DNA from: Erythrobacter sp.
GTDB lineage: Bacteria; Pseudomonadota; Alphaproteobacteria; Sphingomonadales; Sphingomonadaceae
Direction of reading: 5' to 3'
Length of the DNA stretch: 64,000 nucleotides
Assembly (NCBI GenBank): GCA_009993605.1
Contig: JAACTB010000007.1
Span: 372,001-436,000, forward strand
A model generated the notes under the pieces. The model saw only the letters and a list, made by a program, of their open reading frames with translations. It ran no database searches and was not told the origin of the DNA. Positions within the stretch are counted from its first letter, which is position 1; each line of letters begins with the position of its first letter. The translations under genes were made by a program, and so were the position numbers. Below are positions 7,279 through 14,966 of the stretch, in pieces.

Positions 7279-9270
7279 TTAACCGTTTAATTTGTTCATG
7301 ATTTGCGGGACGATGGCGTCCACGGTGAGGCCGAATTTTGCGAACAGGTCCTCTGCCGGGGCGCTTGCGCCGAAGCGATCGATCCCGATCCTGAGCCCGT
7401 TCGTCATCGTATAGCGATCCCACCCGAACGTCGTCCCCGCCTCGATGCTTACGCGCAGCACCTCGCTCGGCGACACATCGGGCAGGAGGTCCGCCTTGTA
7501 CGCCTCGTCCTGTTCGTCGAACAATTGGGTGCAGACCATCGAAACGACATCCGCGCCCACGCCCTGCTTTTCCAGCTCGGCAGCGCAATCGAGTGCGAGA
7601 TGAACCTCGGACCCGGTCGCGATCAGGATGACCTTGCGCGCGTTTTCCGCCAATTTGAGGCGGTAGGCGCCCTTCGCGCTCTGGCCCTTGACGCTCGCAT
7701 CGGTGCGGACCTGCGGGAGGTTCTGGCGAGTCAGCGCAAGCACGGTCGGGCGGGTCTTTTCACGCAGGGCGATTTCCCAGCATTCCGCCGTTTCGACCGT
7801 GTCGGCCGGACGCATCACGAGCAGGTTCGGAATCATCCGCAGCGACTGGACATGCTCGATCGGCTGGTGCGTCGGCCCGTCCTCGCCCAGCCCGATGCTA
7901 TCATGTGTCATCACATAGATCGCACGCGCCTGCTGCAAGGCCGACAGACGGATCGCGCCGCGGCAATAGTCGGTAAACACCAGGAACGTGCCGCCATAGG
8001 GAATCACGCCGCCATGCAGCGCCATACCGTTCATCGCCGCGGCCATGCCGAATTCGCGGATGCCGTAATAGATATAGCGCCCGCTGCGATCATCGGCGGT
8101 GAACGGGCCGATCCCGCCCGCCTTGGTGTTGTTCGATCCGGTCAGGTCCGCGCTGCCGCCGATCGTTTCGGGCAGCATCTGATTGATATGGCCAAGCGCC
8201 ATCTCGCTCGCCTTGCGGGTGGCGACCTTCTGCGGTTCGGCCATCAGCGATTGGATATAGCTGTCGAGGCTAAAATCCTGCGGCAGGTCGCCAGCCATGC
8301 GCCGTTCGAATTCGGCGCGGTCGTCGTGGTTTTCGATCCGCTCGTTCCAGTCCGAACGCGCCGACGCGCCGCGCTGGCCGGTGCTGCGCCAGTCGTCGAG
8401 GACCTCGGCGGGAATGTCGAACGGTTCGGCATCCCAGCCCAGCAGGTCGCGCGCAGCTGCGATCTCGTCACTGCCGAGCGGTGCGCCATGCGTCGCGCTG
8501 GTCCCCTGCTTGTTGGGCGCGCCCTTGCCGATCACCGTCTTGCAGGCGACGAGCGACGGGCGTTCGGATTCGACGGCCTCGTCCAGCGCGCGGCGGATGT
8601 CGGCGAAGTCGTGGCCGTCACATTCGACCACATGCCACCCGGTCGCTTCGTAGCGGGCCTTGATGTTCTCGCTGGTCGAAAGGTCGGTCGAACCGTCGAT
8701 GGTGATGTTGTTATCGTCCCACAGTACGTTCATCCGGCCGAGCTTCAAATGCCCGGCGAGGCCGATCGCTTCGTGGTTGATACCTTCCATTAGGCACCCG
8801 TCGCCCGCAATCACCCAGGTGCGGTGATCGACAAGGTCGTTACCGAACGTCGCGTTGAGGCTGCGCTCCGCGATCGCCATGCCCACCGCCATGGCCAGCC
8901 CCTGCCCCAGCGGGCCGGTGGTGCATTCGACCCCGTCGAGGAGGAAATTTTCCGGGTGACCCGCGCACGGGCTGCCGAGCTGGCGGAAATTGCGGATGTC
9001 CTCCATCGTCGGCGCGGCATAGCCGGCCAAATGCAGCAGGCTGTAGATCAGCATCGATCCGTGGCCAGCGCTCAGAACGAAGCGATCGCGGTCGGCCCAG
9101 TCGGGCGCCTTGGGATCGTGCTTGAGATATTCGCCCCACAGCACGGTCGCGACATCGGCCATGCCCATCGGCATGCCGGGATGGCCCGAATTCGCCGCCT
9201 GCACCGCATCCATCGAAAGCGCCCTGACGGCGTTGGCCATCCGGACCATGCTTGCGGTGTCGAGGCTCAT
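7279..9270 (-). CDS. tkt: Transketolase
   Basis: A 663-residue thiamine-diphosphate enzyme of the non-oxidative pentose phosphate pathway that transfers two-carbon ketol units. Motifs in order: NSGHPGMPMGMAD (residues about 27-39), AGHGSMLIYSLLHLAG, the TPP/metal-binding IAGDGCLMEGINHEAIGLAG (about 154-173) ending in WDDNNITIDG, the transketolase pyrimidine-domain signature GEDGPTHQPIEH, and a C-terminal transketolase domain. Length matches the family. It is the first gene of the tkt-gap-pgk unit. The roughly 200 bases upstream, to the divergent zapA unit, would hold the promoter. Confidence 0.97.
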   Translation of the reverse strand: MSLDTASMVRMANAVRALSMDAVQAANSGHPGMPMGMADVATVLWGEYLKHDPKAPDWADRDRFVLSAGHGSMLIYSLLHLAGYAAPTMEDIRNFRQLGSPCAGHPENFLLDGVECTTGPLGQGLAMAVGMAIAERSLNATFGNDLVDHRTWVIAGDGCLMEGINHEAIGLAGHLKLGRMNVLWDDNNITIDGSTDLSTSENIKARYEATGWHVVECDGHDFADIRRALDEAVESERPSLVACKTVIGKGAPNKQGTSATHGAPLGSDEIAAARDLLGWDAEPFDIPAEVLDDWRSTGQRGASARSDWNERIENHDDRAEFERRMAGDLPQDFSLDSYIQSLMAEPQKVATRKASEMALGHINQMLPETIGGSADLTGSNNTKAGGIGPFTADDRSGRYIYYGIREFGMAAAMNGMALHGGVIPYGGTFLVFTDYCRGAIRLSALQQARAIYVMTHDSIGLGEDGPTHQPIEHVQSLRMIPNLLVMRPADTVETAECWEIALREKTRPTVLALTRQNLPQVRTDASVKGQSAKGAYRLKLAENARKVILIATGSEVHLALDCAAELEKQGVGADVVSMVCTQLFDEQDEAYKADLLPDVSPSEVLRVSIEAGTTFGWDRYTMTNGLRIGIDRFGASAPAEDLFAKFGLTVDAIVPQIMNKLNG

Positions 9271-9435
9271 GCGGGAAAAACTCCTGAAATCGAGAGGGTC
9301 GGCACGGCTGAAGAGGGGGCCGATTCGGCGCGGGCGAAGCCTTTGCGGACTGCCCTGCCAAGGTCAAGCGGAGCGGTCGTGAGACTGCCATGCATCGCCG
9401 CTTGAGTGCAGTTATCAACAGGCGCGCTTAAGGCT

Positions 9436-9463
9436 TTGCCGAAACTGCCTATTGCGCTAAAAA
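9436..9463 (+). promoter_or_regulatory. Candidate promoter of the zapA unit
   Basis: TTGCCG (9436-9441) and TAAAAA (9458-9463) are separated by 16 bases. The expected start of transcription (about 9470) is only a couple of bases before the ATG at 9472, so the transcript could be leaderless. Confidence 0.4.
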
Positions 9464-9471
9464 TCGCTCCC

Positions 9472-9669
9472 ATGGCGGATCAACGCACTACTCTCGCCTT
9501 GGCGCGGATCGCCGGGGCTCTCGAGCGGATCGAGGCTGCTTCTTCGCAACCGAAGGCGCCGGACAAGCCTGCCATGGCCGCTCTCGTCGCGCGGCACGAG
9601 GCTCTGCGTGAAAGCGTTTCGGGCAGCCTCGCCGATCTCGATGCCCTGATCGGGAAACTCGAACGATGA
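9472..9669 (+). CDS. Small coiled-coil-like protein encoded just upstream of zapA
   Basis: A 65-residue soluble protein beginning MADQRTTLALARIAGALERI. It is rich in Ala, Leu, Glu and Arg with heptad-like spacing over residues 7-24 and 36-64, broken by a Pro/Lys segment (QPKAPDKPA). Its stop overlaps the zapA start (ATGA at 9666), so the two are translationally coupled. I do not recognise a characterised family; in sphingomonads a short protein of this sort regularly precedes zapA. A role with ZapA in FtsZ-ring assembly is inference from coupling only. The ATG at 9472 is preferred over a GTG/ATG-like start 22 codons upstream, whose extension does not fit the coiled-coil pattern. Confidence 0.7.
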   Translation: MADQRTTLALARIAGALERIEAASSQPKAPDKPAMAALVARHEALRESVSGSLADLDALIGKLER

Positions 9670-9983
9670 ACGACGTCAAGCTTTCGGTCGGCAAACGCAC
9701 CTACACAGTGGCCTGCGCCGGAGGGGAAGAGGATCACCTGCGCCATCTCGCGGGCATGGTCGATGCGCGACTGGCCGCGATCGGCGCGGACCTGATGGGG
9801 CAGACCGAAGCCAAGAACCTTTTGATCGCGGCGCTGATCCTGGCGGATGAGGTACACGAGGCGAAGAAGGCGATACCCGCGAACCGCGATGATGACGATA
9901 GATTGGCCGAAACGCTCGAAACGCTGGCCGAACGGCTCGAAAAATCCGCGGCCAAGCTTGAGCGTGCCTCTCAGGGTGCCTAA
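9666..9983 (+). CDS. zapA: Cell division protein ZapA
   Basis: A 105-residue cytosolic protein of the ZapA family, which binds and bundles FtsZ at midcell. The N-terminal beta-rich head is visible: VKLSVGKRTYTVACAGGEEDHLRHLAGMVDARL. A long helical coiled coil follows, with the family's typical AKNLLIAALILADEV in the middle. The length is normal (about 100). The start overlaps the upstream small gene by four bases. 6S RNA and 5-FTCL follow, the standard alphaproteobacterial order that supports both this and the RNA call. Confidence 0.9.
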   Translation: MNDVKLSVGKRTYTVACAGGEEDHLRHLAGMVDARLAAIGADLMGQTEAKNLLIAALILADEVHEAKKAIPANRDDDDRLAETLETLAERLEKSAAKLERASQGA

Positions 9984-9986
9984 ATA

Positions 9987-10150
9987 GGGGTTGGCGGGGC
10001 TGCCCGGTACGACCGATCGAACATCCCTGAGGCTATAAGCAATCCAAGGGAGCTGTCCCTTCCCTGGAGACCGGGTTCGTCCTGGGAACCGGGGTAAACG
10101 GCGCCCACCTGACGTGAAGGCGTCAGAGGATTTCAAGGCACCGACCCATG
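9987..10150 (+). ncRNA. ssrS: 6S RNA (SsrS)
   Basis: The gap between zapA and the 5-FTCL gene is where 6S RNA, the sigma70-holoenzyme inhibitor, lies across proteobacteria. A closing stem is visible: GGGTTGG (9988-9994) pairs with CCGACCC (10141-10147), and TGCC (10001-10004) pairs with GGCA (10137-10140). The interior is largely self-complementary with a large unpaired middle. A T run (10163-10168) follows. Ends are approximate to within about 10 bases. Confidence 0.85.
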
Positions 10151-10251
10151 GTGGTCCCGTCATTTTTTCGCGCTACTGCTTCGCTGCTTGAGCGCGGGCA
10201 TAGCTTCCCCAAATCGTCGTACGATAGTCCAGGCGACTGCAGGACCGGATC

Positions 10252-10821
10252 TTGAAGAAAGCCGAAGTCAGAAAAACCTTGCGGGCCAAGCGGCGCGAGC
10301 ATGTCGCGGCCTTGCCGGACACCATGCGCGCGCTGATGTTCCACCGGCCGCCCGGGCCCCTGCTCGATCTGCTGCCCGAGCAAGGTGCGATCGGCCTCTA
10401 TCGTGCCGGCGAATTCGAAGCGCCGACCGCGGCCTACGCTCGTTTCTTTTTCGAACAAGGGCGCACAATCGCCCTGCCCCGGTTCTGGGCGAAGGACCGG
10501 GCGATGGATTTCGCAATCCACGCCGACCCTTTCGAGGAAAGCGATTGCGAACCCGGCCCGTTCGGCATTCCGCAGCCGGTGAGAGAGGCCGAAGCGGCAG
10601 AGCCGTCCGTTCTGTTCGTTCCCCTGCTCGGTTTCACGGCGGAAGGCGCGCGGATTGGCCAGGGGGGTGGACATTATGACCGTTGGCTGGCCGATCATCC
10701 CGAAACGGTCGCCATCGGCATGGCCTGGGACGCGCAATTGTGCGAAGACTTGCCGATGGAAGCGCACGACCAGTCCCTTTCAGCGGTAGTCACCCCCACC
10801 CGCCTTTACGGGCCGTTCTGA
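10252..10821 (+). CDS. 5-formyltetrahydrofolate cyclo-ligase
   Basis: A 189-residue cytosolic enzyme that converts 5-formyl-THF to 5,10-methenyl-THF with ATP. Family features: an N-terminal basic helix KKAEVRKTLRAKRREH (residues 2-17), IGLYRAGEFEAPTA, FGIPQPV, and the C-terminal FVPLLGFTAEGARIGQGGGHYDRWLA with the GxGxGxYD phosphate-binding loop, here GQGGGHYD. It starts at a TTG (10252) because there is no in-frame ATG before the conserved N-terminal helix. It is the usual downstream neighbour of 6S RNA. Its stop overlaps the next gene's start (TGATG). Confidence 0.9.
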   Translation: MKKAEVRKTLRAKRREHVAALPDTMRALMFHRPPGPLLDLLPEQGAIGLYRAGEFEAPTAAYARFFFEQGRTIALPRFWAKDRAMDFAIHADPFEESDCEPGPFGIPQPVREAEAAEPSVLFVPLLGFTAEGARIGQGGGHYDRWLADHPETVAIGMAWDAQLCEDLPMEAHDQSLSAVVTPTRLYGPF

Positions 10822-11048
10822 TGCGCGAGGAACCGACCCTGCGTATCCCGCTCGGCATTCTCGGGCTCTTGGTCAGCCTCGCCGTTTACGGTGTTCTGGT
10901 GGTGACCTTCATTCCACCCTTGATGGAAAGCTGGCCGACGATCCTTCAAATGGTCGTCTATCTAATCTTCGGCGTGATCTGGCTGCTGCCGCTGCGGCGT
11001 TTCCTGATCTGGATGGAGACCGGACGCTGGAGCGCGCCGGACGAATAA
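10821..11048 (+). CDS. DUF2842-type small membrane protein
   Basis: A 75-residue protein with two predicted transmembrane helices (about residues 12-30 and 40-58). The second contains the YLIFGVIWLLPLR pattern that I associate with DUF2842, a short alphaproteobacterial family of unknown function. The ATG at 10821 shares a base with the 5-FTCL stop, so it is coupled to that gene. A longer reading from 10683 would overlap 5-FTCL and has no membrane-protein character. It probably sits in the inner membrane. Confidence 0.8.
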   Translation: MREEPTLRIPLGILGLLVSLAVYGVLVVTFIPPLMESWPTILQMVVYLIFGVIWLLPLRRFLIWMETGRWSAPDE

Positions 11049-11090
11049 TGATGCGCGGAACCGCGCCTGCGACAGCGCCGTTTCGCCATC

Positions 11091-11873
11091 ATGCCAGAAT
11101 TACCCGAAAACGAGGCGCAGCGCCTCACGTTCGAGCGCGAATGCCTCAACCGCACGATCACGGCGGTGGAGCTTGGCGACGACACGACCTACATCGAATT
11201 GCCCGGCGACAATGCGCGCCAGCGGCTGGTCGGTCGCCAGTTCACCGAGACCAAGCGGCATGGGAAGAACATTTTCGCAGGCTCGAAGACCGGGCCTTGG
11301 ATCACTGTCCATCTCGGCATGACCGGATGGTTGATCCCGTTCGATGAACCTGACGATCCCCCCGATCACACCAAGCTCCTGATCACATTCGAAGGCGATC
11401 GCCGCCTCGCGTTTCGCTGCCCGCGCAAGCTCGGCCATGTCCGCATTATCGACGATCTTGAAGCCTATATCGTAGAAGAGGGCCTGGGGCCCGACGCGCT
11501 TGATCTCTCGCGCGAAGATTTCGTCGAAACCTTCGGCAAGACGCGCAGCGCGATCAAGTCAGCGCTGATGAAGCAGGACAAGATGGCGGGCGTCGGCAAT
11601 CTGTGGAGCGACGAGGCGCTTTTCCAGGCCGGGCTCGATCCCGAGCAGCGCGCGAACGAATTGTCGGAAGACTGCCTCGCCGATCTGCGCACCACGATGC
11701 GGCGGGTGCTGCGTCAGGGCGTGAAGGTCGAAGCGCACTACAAGGAATTGCCGCGCGACTATCTCATCCGACACCGCGAAGAGGGCGCCGAATGCCGCCG
11801 CTGCGGCGGCGAGATCACGAGCAAAAAGGTCGGCGGGCGCACCGCCTATTTCTGTAGCTCGCATCAAGACTAG
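11091..11873 (+). CDS. Fpg/Nei-family DNA glycosylase
   Basis: A 260-residue base-excision-repair glycosylase/AP lyase. The catalytic N-terminus is present after Met removal (Pro2 and Glu3 of MPELPE), along with Lys59 in the beta-hairpin (KRHGKN), the helix-two-turn-helix with KMAGVGNLWSDEALFQAG (about residues 164-181), and a C-terminal zinc finger with the invariant Arg250. The finger reads C235-x2-C238-x16-C255-x2-H258; the fourth ligand, normally Cys, is His. Fpg (8-oxoG) versus Nei/endonuclease VIII specificity cannot be settled from the sequence, so I give no symbol. It lies 42 bases after the DUF2842 gene. Confidence 0.85.
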   Translation: MPELPENEAQRLTFERECLNRTITAVELGDDTTYIELPGDNARQRLVGRQFTETKRHGKNIFAGSKTGPWITVHLGMTGWLIPFDEPDDPPDHTKLLITFEGDRRLAFRCPRKLGHVRIIDDLEAYIVEEGLGPDALDLSREDFVETFGKTRSAIKSALMKQDKMAGVGNLWSDEALFQAGLDPEQRANELSEDCLADLRTTMRRVLRQGVKVEAHYKELPRDYLIRHREEGAECRRCGGEITSKKVGGRTAYFCSSHQD

Positions 11874-11887
11874 GAAAATGTCCCAAG

Positions 11888-11964
11888 TGGCGCGAGTGAC
11901 GGGACTTGAACCCGCGACCCTCGGCGTGACAGGCCGATACTCTAACCAACTGAGCTACACCCGC
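11888..11964 (-). tRNA. tRNA-Asp (GTC)
   Basis: On the minus strand a 77-base cloverleaf runs from GCGGGTG to an encoded CCA. The anticodon stem CGGCC...GCCG-side brackets the loop with anticodon GTC; the T arm is GCGGGTTCAAGTCCCG. The discriminator is G, as expected for tRNA-Asp. The acceptor stem pairs with one G-U. Confidence 0.97.
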
Positions 11965-11999
11965 GCATTAAAACGCTGCAGCGCCTCTTGGGAGCCGCG

Positions 12000-12028
12000 C
12001 AACTAGGGCAGGGTCGAAACGCTGTCAA
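12000..12028 (-). promoter_or_regulatory. Promoter of tRNA-Asp
   Basis: Minus-strand consensus -35 TTGACA (12028-12023), a 17-base spacer and -10 TAGTTG (12005-12000), about 36 bases upstream of the tRNA 5' end. Confidence 0.6.
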
Positions 12029-12142
12029 TGCGATTTCCTGCGAAAATTCGTCCTAATTCAACTGACGCATGGTGAAGGGCCGTTAACCGTATTTTGACCG
12101 CGATCCGGTTAGGCCCAAGGCAGGGCAATCGGGGGATATTTA

Positions 12143-12565
12143 ATGCGCATTTTAATGCTCGCCATCGGCGCGCTCGCCATTGCAAGTGCGGCCAGCGCGG
12201 CGGGGTCCGCTCTGTCAATTACCCGCTCGGTCTTCGTCGAGACGCGCTCGGATAGCGGTCTCGCGCTGGAACCCGCGACCACGCTGGCAAGCGGCGACAA
12301 GGTCGTGCTCGTGATGCAGTGGAACCGTCCCGGCGCACAGCAACCTTTCACGCTCGCAAGCCGCGTGCCGGACGAATTGGCGTTCCAGCGCAGCGGCGAT
12401 GCGAGCGTCGAGGTGTCGATCGACGGGGGACGACGCTGGGGCCGCCTCGGCGAGCTGCGCAGCGGCCAACGGCTCGCTTCGCCGGAGGACGTCACGCATC
12501 TGCGCTGGCGCATCGCTGCAGGCGATGACCGGCGGCTCAGGAGTTACAGCGCGATCGTGCGCTAA
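12143..12565 (+). CDS. Secreted protein of unknown function
   Basis: A 140-residue protein with a cleavable signal peptide (MRILMLAIGALAIASAASA, cleavage likely after ASA). The mature part is predicted beta-rich: an N-terminal segment (LSITRSVFVETRSDSG) and KVVLVMQWNRPG resemble one immunoglobulin-like domain of the kind called conserved-repeat/DUF11. It probably works in the periplasm or outside the cell. I do not recognise a named family. Its TAA stop overlaps the stop of the convergent E2 gene by three bases. A TTAA-N7-TTGA sequence lies upstream at 12083-12097. Confidence 0.65.
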   Translation: MRILMLAIGALAIASAASAAGSALSITRSVFVETRSDSGLALEPATTLASGDKVVLVMQWNRPGAQQPFTLASRVPDELAFQRSGDASVEVSIDGGRRWGRLGELRSGQRLASPEDVTHLRWRIAAGDDRRLRSYSAIVR

Positions 12566-13884
12566 CTCACCAGAATCAGCGCAGGCGCTTCGAGCAGTTT
12601 CTTGAGCGCCTGGACGAAGCTCGCCGCATCCCATCCGTCGACCACGCGATGGTCGCAGCTGATCGAGATGTTCATCAGCTTGCGCTTCTCGATCCGCTCG
12701 CCGCCATTGCCGTCAGACACATACATAGGGCGTTCGATGATGCGGTTCGGGCCGATGATCGCGACTTCAGGCCGATTGATGACCGGCGTCGTCGCCACGC
12801 CGCCAAGCGGGCCGAGGGAGGTCACGGTCAAGGTGCCGCCCTGCATCTCTTCGCTCTTCGCGGTGCCGTTGCGCGCGGCTTCCGCGAGGCGCGTAATCTC
12901 GTTCGCGAGCTGCCACAGGTTCTTGGCCTGCGCGTTCTTGATCACCGGCACCATCAGACCGGCATCGGTCTGGGCCGCCATACCGAGATTGACCGAACCA
13001 TGCCGCGTCACGACGCCTGCCTCGTCGTCATAGCGCGCGTTGATCATCGGGAAATCGGGCAGAGTCTTGCAGATCGCCGTGATCAGCAGCGGCAGGATCG
13101 TGAGCTTGGGCTTGTCGCCCTTGTTCGCGTTGAGTTGGGCCCGCAGCGTTTCGAGTTCGGTTACATCGCATTCCTCGACGTAGGAGAAATGCGGGATGTT
13201 GCGCTTCGACGCAGCCATGTTCTCGGCAATGCGGCGGCGCATCCCGATGACCTTCTTCTCCTCGTCCGCACGGGTCGGCGCAGCTGCACCGAAGCCGTCG
13301 CTGTAGGACAGAAACTGGTCGAGATCGCCGTGGCGCACGCGGCCTTCTTCCGAGGGCTTCACCTGACCCAGATCGACGCCCAGTTCCTTCGCGCGCTTGC
13401 GCACCGCGGGGCTGGCGAGAACCTTTGCCGAAGAAGCGGCCGGTGCCGGGGCCGGAGCGGGCGTCGGTGCCGGAGTAGGTGTTGGTGCGGGCGGCGGCGA
13501 CGGATCGGCTGCCATCGCATCGTCGGCGTCACTTGGATCGGGGTTCTCGACCTCGATCCGCTCTTCGACCTCGTCATCTTTCGGCGCGGGCGCGGTATCC
13601 GCCGCGGCCTCGTTCTCCTCGGCGACATCGTCGGGCACTTCGCCCTCGACTTCGATCACGACCAGCATCGAGCCAATCGAGACCATGTCGCCCTCGCCGC
13701 CAGCGATCTCGAGGATCTTGCCGTTGACCGGGCTTTCCATCGGCACGGTCGCCTTGTCGGTCATCATGTCGACGAATTCTTCGTCTTCGCTGACCGTATC
13801 GCCGACCTGCTTGTGCCATTGCACGATCTCGGCCTCGGCGATGCCTTCGCCGATATCGGGCATGTTGAAGGTGAATTTGGCCAT
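12562..13884 (-). CDS. 2-oxoacid dehydrogenase E2 (branched-chain-type dihydrolipoyl acyltransferase)
   Basis: The 440-residue core subunit of a 2-oxoacid dehydrogenase complex. Domains in order: a lipoyl domain (residues 1-78) with the lipoylated Lys in MMTDKATVPMES; a long acidic then Ala/Pro-rich linker; an E3/E1-binding domain (about 160-197, ASPAVRKRAKELGVDL); and the catalytic domain ending SISCDHRVVDGWDAASFVQ with the HxxxDG acyltransferase motif. The E1alpha and E1beta genes are adjacent, and the E1 type points to the branched-chain keto-acid (BCKDH) form. The ATG at 13884 starts exactly at the lipoyl domain; the open frame upstream overlaps E1beta. No E3 gene is in the window. Confidence 0.92.
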   Translation of the reverse strand: MAKFTFNMPDIGEGIAEAEIVQWHKQVGDTVSEDEEFVDMMTDKATVPMESPVNGKILEIAGGEGDMVSIGSMLVVIEVEGEVPDDVAEENEAAADTAPAPKDDEVEERIEVENPDPSDADDAMAADPSPPPAPTPTPAPTPAPAPAPAASSAKVLASPAVRKRAKELGVDLGQVKPSEEGRVRHGDLDQFLSYSDGFGAAAPTRADEEKKVIGMRRRIAENMAASKRNIPHFSYVEECDVTELETLRAQLNANKGDKPKLTILPLLITAICKTLPDFPMINARYDDEAGVVTRHGSVNLGMAAQTDAGLMVPVIKNAQAKNLWQLANEITRLAEAARNGTAKSEEMQGGTLTVTSLGPLGGVATTPVINRPEVAIIGPNRIIERPMYVSDGNGGERIEKRKLMNISISCDHRVVDGWDAASFVQALKKLLEAPALILVS

Positions 13885-13889
13885 TTCGT

Positions 13890-14966
13890 TCAGTCCTTCA
13901 AAATCTTGTCGAGCGCTTCGCCGATGCGGATGGGGCCAGGGAAATAGGCCCATTCGAGGCTGTGCGGATAGGGCGTGTCGAAGCCGGTCACACGTTCGAC
14001 CGGGGCTTCGAGATGATAGAAGCAGCGTTCGGTGACGAGCGCGGACAGTTCCGCGCCGAAGCCTGCCGTGCGCGTCGCCTCGTGGACGATCAGGCAGCGT
14101 CCGGTCTTCTTCACCGACGCTTCGATGGCCTCGATATCGAGCGGGACGATGGTGCGCAGGTCGAGCACATCGGCTTCGATACCCTTCTCCTTGCACACTG
14201 CCTCAACCACATGGACCATGGTTCCGTAAGCGAGGATCGTGACCTGCTCACCCTCGGTGGCGAGCCGCGCCTTGCCGAGCGGGATCTTGTAATAGCCTTC
14301 CGGCACCACGCTCTGGTCGAACTTCTTCCAGGGCTGCACCGGCTTGTCGTAATAGCCGGAAAACGGGCCGTTATAGATGCGCTTCGGCTCGAAGAAGATC
14401 ACCGGATCGTTATCCTCGATCGCGCTGATCAGCAGGCCCTTCGCGTCATAGGGTGTCGCCGGGATCACGGTCTTGAGGCCCGAAACATGGGCGAAGATCG
14501 CTTCCGGGCTCTGGCTGTGGGTCTGGCCGCCGAAGATGCCGCCGCCGAACGGACTGCGCACCGTCATCGGCGCGATATATTCCGCTGCCGAGCGATAGCG
14601 CAGGCGCGCCGCTTCGCTGATGAGTTGATCGAGCCCGGGATAGATATAGTCGGCGAACTGGATTTCCGGCACGGGGCGAAGGCCATAAGCGCCCATCCCC
14701 ACTGCCGCCGCGATGATGCCGCATTCGCTGATCGGCGTATCGAATACGCGGTTCTTGCCGTGCTTTTCCTGGAGGCCCGCCGTGCAGCGGAAGACGCCGC
14801 CGAAATAGCCGACATCCTCACCCATTACGACCACGTTCTCGTCGCGCTGCATGGAGATATCGAGCGCGTCGTTGATCGCCTCGATCATGTTGAGGCGGCG
14901 TTCGGGCTTCGCCTCGGCCTGATTGGGGGCCTGGTCGGGCGCACTCATGGTCTCGGTCTCGCTCAT
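13890..14966 (-). CDS. 2-oxoacid dehydrogenase E1 beta subunit (branched-chain type)
   Basis: A 358-residue transketolase-like subunit that, with E1alpha, decarboxylates branched-chain 2-oxoacids and acylates E2. Visible motifs: LNMIEAINDALDISMQRDENVVVMGEDVG (residues about 24-52), GIIAAAVGMGAYGLRPVPEIQFADYIYPGLDQL and a C-terminal LIVHEATRTAGFGAEL. The ATG at 14966 overlaps the E1alpha stop by four bases (ATGA). Five bases separate its stop from the E2 start. About 20 extra residues precede the conserved start, rich in Glu, Ala and Gln. Confidence 0.93.
   Translation of the reverse strand: MSETETMSAPDQAPNQAEAKPERRLNMIEAINDALDISMQRDENVVVMGEDVGYFGGVFRCTAGLQEKHGKNRVFDTPISECGIIAAAVGMGAYGLRPVPEIQFADYIYPGLDQLISEAARLRYRSAAEYIAPMTVRSPFGGGIFGGQTHSQSPEAIFAHVSGLKTVIPATPYDAKGLLISAIEDNDPVIFFEPKRIYNGPFSGYYDKPVQPWKKFDQSVVPEGYYKIPLGKARLATEGEQVTILAYGTMVHVVEAVCKEKGIEADVLDLRTIVPLDIEAIEASVKKTGRCLIVHEATRTAGFGAELSALVTERCFYHLEAPVERVTGFDTPYPHSLEWAYFPGPIRIGEALDKILKD

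Noticed and set aside
7303..8793. 496-codon plus-strand frame across tkt
   Set aside because: Antisense shadow of transketolase; no domain pattern and no initiation signal.
12083..12097. CtrA-type binding site (TTAA-N7-TTGA)
   Set aside because: Only one arm matches the TTAA-N7-TTAA pattern and there is no recognised CtrA target; one mismatched site is expected by chance.
12649..13947. 432-codon open frame on the plus strand, antisense to the E2 gene
   Set aside because: It lies fully opposite E2, lacks recognisable domains and reads as low-complexity Arg/Asp/His. Long antisense frames are common in GC-rich coding DNA.
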